A stretch of 64,000 nt of DNA from Zhengella mangrovi (GTDB lineage Bacteria; Pseudomonadota; Alphaproteobacteria; Rhizobiales; Rhizobiaceae), in NCBI RefSeq assembly GCF_002727065.1, contig NZ_PDVP01000002.1, positions 558,001 to 622,000 on the forward strand. The letters run 5' to 3'. The translations under genes were made by a program, and so were the position numbers. Each line of letters starts with the position of its first letter. Position 1 is the stretch's first letter. The notes beneath the pieces are model-generated. The model had not been told where the DNA came from, did no database searches, and was given only the letters and a program-made list of their open reading frames with translations. Of the stretch, positions 61,501 to 64,000 are shown in pieces.

Positions 61501-62451
61501 GCCGCCGTCCTGGCGGCTCACGACGTGCGCCTCGTCGCGGGTCAGGCCGGCCACCTGCCAGGGCGTGTCGACATCCGGCAAGACAGCCTCGGTGACACCG
61601 GGAACGATCCGGCAATGACCGGCACGCAGGTCGGTGCCGAACCAGGCCACCACCAGGGCAACGGTTTCGAGATTCGGGCACAGGGCCTGCAATTCATCGA
61701 TGGAGGCGGAGAAGTCGCTCTCGCCATGCAGGACATGGCGATTGAGCGTTTCGCGCTGCCCGGGCCTGACCTGGCGCCGGACCGCGGTCGGCGACAGGCC
61801 GTATTCGGTGGATCCCGGAATGAGCGCGACAGCCCTGACCTGGCGATGGAAATCGCCCGCGGGTGCCAATACCTCGAACTGCAGTTGCGGCACCCGGTTG
61901 CCGAAACCGTCCAGCGGCAGGCGCTCGAAGACCACATAGGCCGTCCCGCGATAGGCCGGCGCATTGCCATAGCCCTGTTTCGCTTCGATCAGCGGATCGG
62001 GAAGCTGGTCCTGCGAACCGGTGTAGACGCGCATGTCGATGCCCGACAGGTCGAGTTCGCGGCCATCGGCCCAGACACGGCGAATGCCGGCAACCGGCCC
62101 CTCGCACAGGGCGAAGGCCACGTTGGCGAAATAGCTGTACTCGGTCACCCTTGGCCCGCCCTTCAGGCCCTGGCGGCGGGTGGTGCTCCTCTCCTCGAAG
62201 CGGGTGGCCCAGATCATCGTGCCCGATACGCGCGCCGCGCCGAAGACCTGCGGCAGAACGGCACCCTCCTCGGCCTGGAAGGGCTGCATGCCGGGAAGCC
62301 GGGCGCCCTCGTAGCGCCGCGTCGACTGGATGAGGGCATTGTCGACGGCATAGCCGGCCATGGCGCCGGCGGCCGAACCGACTGCCGCGCCGACAGGACC
62401 GAGGAAGCCGCCGACAAAGGCGCCGGCCGCCTGCAACAGGATGGTGGCCAT
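58552..62451 (-). CDS. GTA tail hub/host-specificity protein (gp15, TIM-barrel)
   Basis: This 1299-residue protein starts at ATG 62451 (MATILLQAAGAFVGGF); the frame extends further upstream without coding character. The N-terminal hydrophobic stretch (residues 2-35, Ala/Gly-rich) precedes the tail hub region (TYSYF-like segments, GIRRVWADGRELDL). The middle holds the 'GTA TIM-barrel-like' domain (ITYGADWSEYFGL near residue 492, VGIDNYMPLSDW, WFTELGCPAIDKG) followed by the Phage-tail_3 type C-terminal region. It is the largest GTA structural protein, the baseplate megatron that reaches the recipient cell. It follows gp14 and precedes the holin-like gene. Confidence 0.92.
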   Translation of the reverse strand: MATILLQAAGAFVGGFLGPVGAAVGSAAGAMAGYAVDNALIQSTRRYEGARLPGMQPFQAEEGAVLPQVFGAARVSGTMIWATRFEERSTTRRQGLKGGPRVTEYSYFANVAFALCEGPVAGIRRVWADGRELDLSGIDMRVYTGSQDQLPDPLIEAKQGYGNAPAYRGTAYVVFERLPLDGFGNRVPQLQFEVLAPAGDFHRQVRAVALIPGSTEYGLSPTAVRRQVRPGQRETLNRHVLHGESDFSASIDELQALCPNLETVALVVAWFGTDLRAGHCRIVPGVTEAVLPDVDTPWQVAGLTRDEAHVVSRQDGGPAYGGTPSDASVIAAIRDLTDRGIRVAFYPFLMMDIPPANGLPDPWGGGEQAAYPWRGRITASLAPGRDGSPDSTAAVRAEIAGFLGRGEGPAGTRVDGAPAWAASANTEGYRRMILHYAMLCAGAGGVDAFLVGSELRGLTALRDDGGVFPFVHGLRELAREVKAILGAGTGITYGADWSEYFGLRPADGSGDVFYNLDDLWMDGAIDAVGIDNYMPLSDWRDADWAGGNPDGARSPHDAEALAAAISGGEGFDWYYADDEARAARSRTPITDGAHGKDWVYRYKDIAGWWSNVHVERRGGQETGRQSPWVPGAKPVWFTELGCPAIDKGANQPNVFVDAKSSENAVPHFSSGGRDSLAQRRFLQAHYCHWQAGEAANPLSPLTGRPMVDSARIYCWAWDARPFPAFPRQAATWADGGNWARGHWLNGRVEDVEIGDVINAVLSRHGVPPADVGGVDALAGGIVLDSASSARDALEPLVAAHGLTVDEAGGSLAFRSESRAAEPVIVDDCVETEGDAVRVIEHAAAGDRPREAVIAFRDPFRGYETAVARVEAETRGTGEVNLAYPGILHQGTARALASGWLSRLDSATQELTVTLPPASGIEVGAPLQLAAVPGRTWLVTSLEEGLTCRLKARRINPAPPQPDIPVTDTPAAVPFPEPGAPQAIFLDLPMGDAMAAEEEAFRVAVWSDPWRTHAVEASPETTGYDRRTLVTGPAAIGTLLRDLAPGRGARRERRSSLDVAFVDAEPESVTALALFGGANAMAVGSPDTGWEILQFQHAEEIRAQVWRLSCLLRGQLGTEDRMALGAPAGSHAVLLDETVRPAGLRAGEVDLPLQWRVRPLVPFAAPDTVTGLAARGGTRALTPLSPVHVRCAPAADGGRRFRWTRRSRIRADTWDAVPLGEDREDYRVLVRTPDGKGLWETEVAGPACIWPGASIAGVIAAGHARVIVEVRQAGGPRAWGLPATRAFDLPHFTSTANERN

Positions 62452-62464
62452 GGGTCTGTGTCCT

Positions 62465-62911
62465 TCAGGAAACGGGAAAGGCGAAGACGGCCGCGACGCG
62501 GCGACGCCAGGCCGGCACGAGGGCCGATTCCAGCGCACCGGCACCGGAATAGGCATGAACGAAACGGCCCTGGCCGGTCAGGATGCCGAGATGGCGGGCC
62601 GGCAATTGCGCGCGCCAGCGAAAGACGAGGAGGTCGCCGGGTTGCGCCGAGGCCAGCGGAAACGGAACTCCAAACGCCTCCCTTGCCGCGTTCATGAGAG
62701 GATCGCCGGCATCGCCTGCTGCCCAGTCGGCGCCATAGGGCCCGGGATCGGGCAAGCTGGAGCCATACACCTCGTGCCAGACGCCGCGCACGAGACCGAG
62801 GCAGTCACAGCCGACACCCCTGCGGGTTCCCTGGTGGCGATAGGGCGTTCCGATCCACCGCCGGGCGGCAGCGATGACGCGGCTTCGCGTGCCGGCCGCG
62901 GCGTCCATCAT
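62465..62911 (-). CDS. GTA gp14, NlpC/P60 cell-wall peptidase
   Basis: This 148-residue protein (start ATG 62911 or the next Met at 62908) is a phage-type NlpC/P60 peptidase. The catalytic Cys lies in VGCDCLGLVRG and the His in ARHLGILTG. QPGDLLVFRW is the third signature block. It would open peptidoglycan during GTA entry. The start overlaps the gp13 stop (ATGATGG). Confidence 0.92.
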   Translation of the reverse strand: MMDAAAGTRSRVIAAARRWIGTPYRHQGTRRGVGCDCLGLVRGVWHEVYGSSLPDPGPYGADWAAGDAGDPLMNAAREAFGVPFPLASAQPGDLLVFRWRAQLPARHLGILTGQGRFVHAYSGAGALESALVPAWRRRVAAVFAFPVS

Positions 62912-63795
62912 GGCACCATCGGCTTGCCGTCCAGCGGCAGGTCCTCGGTGACATAACCATAGGCCGCATCGTTGCCCGGCAGGTGCGGAAAGCCGCGAAA
63001 GTTGACGGCGTTGGAGAAACGGTCGCGGCAGGTGGCAAAGCGCCTGTCGCAACCGGCGACGACGCGCACCGTACCGCCCGCCTGCAAGGGCGGACCGGGC
63101 AATTCGGCGAGTACCAGGGTTTCATGGCCGGCGCCGCGCTGGTGGGCCAAGATCCGCAAGCGGCGGGACGATTCAGCGGCCGGGTCCGGCTCCAGCCAGC
63201 CGTTTTCCAGCCAGCCGTCCTCACCGGCCGTTCGCTCGATCCGCACCGTCACCGGCGCTTCGACTGCAAGGATGACGACGTGCTCGCTCGCTCCGGCTGC
63301 ACCGAGGTCGATCCCGCAGGCCGCATCGCCCAGTTCGGCGGCGCAACGGCGACGCACGATCCGGCTGTGCGGCTTGTCCAGGCTCGCCGACAGGCTTTGA
63401 AGCTCGGCAACCAGCGCGCCGTCCCGCCGGGCAATCCGGCCGATCACGGCCGTGCGGAGAAGCGCGCGCTGCGCCGCGTCCTGCCAGTCGACCAGCCAGG
63501 TCAGCACCGTGGCGCCGTCATAGGCGCCAGCCTCGATATCCGCTTCGCAGATCCCGTCATCCGACAGGGCACCCTCGATGTCGGTTGCATCGGCGGCGAG
63601 GCCCAGGCTTCGGGTGGCTTCGGAGGCGGAAAAACCGGTTTGCGGGCGATGGTCCAGTCCGTCGAAGCGGATCACCGCGTCATGGTCCGTGAACCCCAGG
63701 ACCCTGCCGTCGGCACGGCGGACCTGCCAGCACTGGCAGAGCGTCGTCACCTCGCGCGCGGCGTGCTGACGCAACAGTTCGGGAAGCCGTGTCAT
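62908..63795 (-). CDS. GTA gp13, DUF2163 tail protein
   Basis: This 295-residue protein carries the DUF2163 N-terminal region (TTLCQCWQVRRADG, GFTDHDAVIRFDG) and the C-terminal Cys-rich signature GCDRRFATCRDRFSNAVN with FRGFPHLPGND, which in GTA proteins binds an Fe-S cluster. It is a baseplate component next to gp12. The start overlaps the gp12 stop by 4 bp (ATGA), so translation of gp12, gp13 and gp14 is coupled. Confidence 0.92.
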   Translation of the reverse strand: MTRLPELLRQHAAREVTTLCQCWQVRRADGRVLGFTDHDAVIRFDGLDHRPQTGFSASEATRSLGLAADATDIEGALSDDGICEADIEAGAYDGATVLTWLVDWQDAAQRALLRTAVIGRIARRDGALVAELQSLSASLDKPHSRIVRRRCAAELGDAACGIDLGAAGASEHVVILAVEAPVTVRIERTAGEDGWLENGWLEPDPAAESSRRLRILAHQRGAGHETLVLAELPGPPLQAGGTVRVVAGCDRRFATCRDRFSNAVNFRGFPHLPGNDAAYGYVTEDLPLDGKPMVP

Positions 63796-64000
63796 GGCAG
63801 GACCTCGACCAGGGGAACGGAAGGCGATTGGCCGGCCTCGAAGGCAGCCAGCGAGAGAAGGAGCTGATCCGTGTCGAAACGGACCGGAACGTCGAACTCG
63901 TAGCCGGCGGAGATCACGGCGCCCGCGGTTGGCGGTTCGACAAAGGTGACGATGCCGGTGAGGCAGTCGACGGAGAAGGCCGTTGCCTCCGCCTGTTCGA
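63792..64000 (-). CDS. GTA gp12, DUF2460 tail protein (5' end outside window)
   Basis: Only the C-terminal 68 residues are present: AFSVDCLTGIVTFVEPPTA, then GYEFDVPVRFDTDQL, and SVPLVEVLP at the end. This is the conserved C-terminus of the DUF2460 (TIGR02217) distal tail protein. The start lies beyond the right edge. It is the first visible gene of the GTA tail module on the minus strand. Confidence 0.85.
   Translation of the reverse strand, partial: EQAEATAFSVDCLTGIVTFVEPPTAGAVISAGYEFDVPVRFDTDQLLLSLAAFEAGQSPSVPLVEVLP

Noticed and set aside
59416-62697. 1093-codon plus-strand frame
   Set aside because: It lies antisense to the well-supported GTA gp15 gene; long shadow frames are expected in high-GC DNA and this one shows no domain.
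58343-64000. Ordinary prophage
   Set aside because: Gene order and families (DUF2460, DUF2163, NlpC/P60, TIM-barrel hub) match GTA tail modules, and no integrase, repressor or terminase is nearby.

Overview
The window is high-GC bacterial DNA from an alphaproteobacterium, most likely order Hyphomicrobiales (Rhizobiales). The clues are three porins of the Omp2a/Omp2b type, the feuPQ-ccmIEFH(cycHJKL)-degP-glnE-pleC-pepN gene neighbourhood, a GANTC-rich (CcrM-type) promoter, palindromic REP elements, and an RcGTA-like gene-transfer-agent tail module. I cannot name the genus from sequence alone.

Layout. 1-2635: an envelope group on the minus strand (OmpA/BON protein, a 31-residue membrane peptide, a helix-hairpin-helix protein cut by the window edge). 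2741-9032: three porin paralogues, with a lone tyrosine recombinase between the first two and tRNA-Ser(GCU) plus 116-bp trailer repeats between the last two. 9204-12937: an aminotransferase, a phytanoyl-CoA dioxygenase-like oxygenase, a DUF4405 membrane protein and a PfkB sugar kinase. 13101-21761: a leucine/isovalerate catabolism cluster (TetR regulator, isovaleryl-CoA dehydrogenase, both methylcrotonyl-CoA carboxylase subunits) interrupted by a PcfJ-like gene, a LysE exporter, a small secreted protein and a macrodomain protein. 22025-36165: mixed metabolic genes (Sel1, DUF2147, GST, GYF/DUF805, AMP nucleosidase, DUF922, exo/endonuclease family, ETF-ubiquinone oxidoreductase, family 4 UDG, MFS, DMT, a CoxL-like molybdenum enzyme subunit).

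36331-58231 is a conserved rhizobial core block: pepN, a PleC-like kinase, a REP array, an EF-hand protein, glnE, a two-component pair, degP, a hydrolase-OsmC fusion, ccmH-ccmF-ccmE-ccmI, a lipoprotein, feuQ-feuP and a small exported protein. 58343-64000 is the 3' end of a GTA cluster (holin-like protein, gp15 hub protein, gp14 NlpC/P60, gp13 DUF2163, start-truncated gp12 DUF2460), all on the minus strand and running in from beyond the right edge.

Functional links. ETF-QO receives electrons from acyl-CoA dehydrogenases such as the isovaleryl-CoA dehydrogenase here. Its promoter carries a palindrome that also occurs upstream of the DUF2147 gene and resembles LiuR-type operators. The ccm genes and FeuPQ sit together as in Rhizobium. 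I found no clearly new multi-gene system. The most unusual non-coding signals are the tRNA-derived tandem repeats, the 56-bp palindromic array, four GANTC sites in 51 bp before the pleC-like gene, and a 300-bp internal duplication in ccmI.
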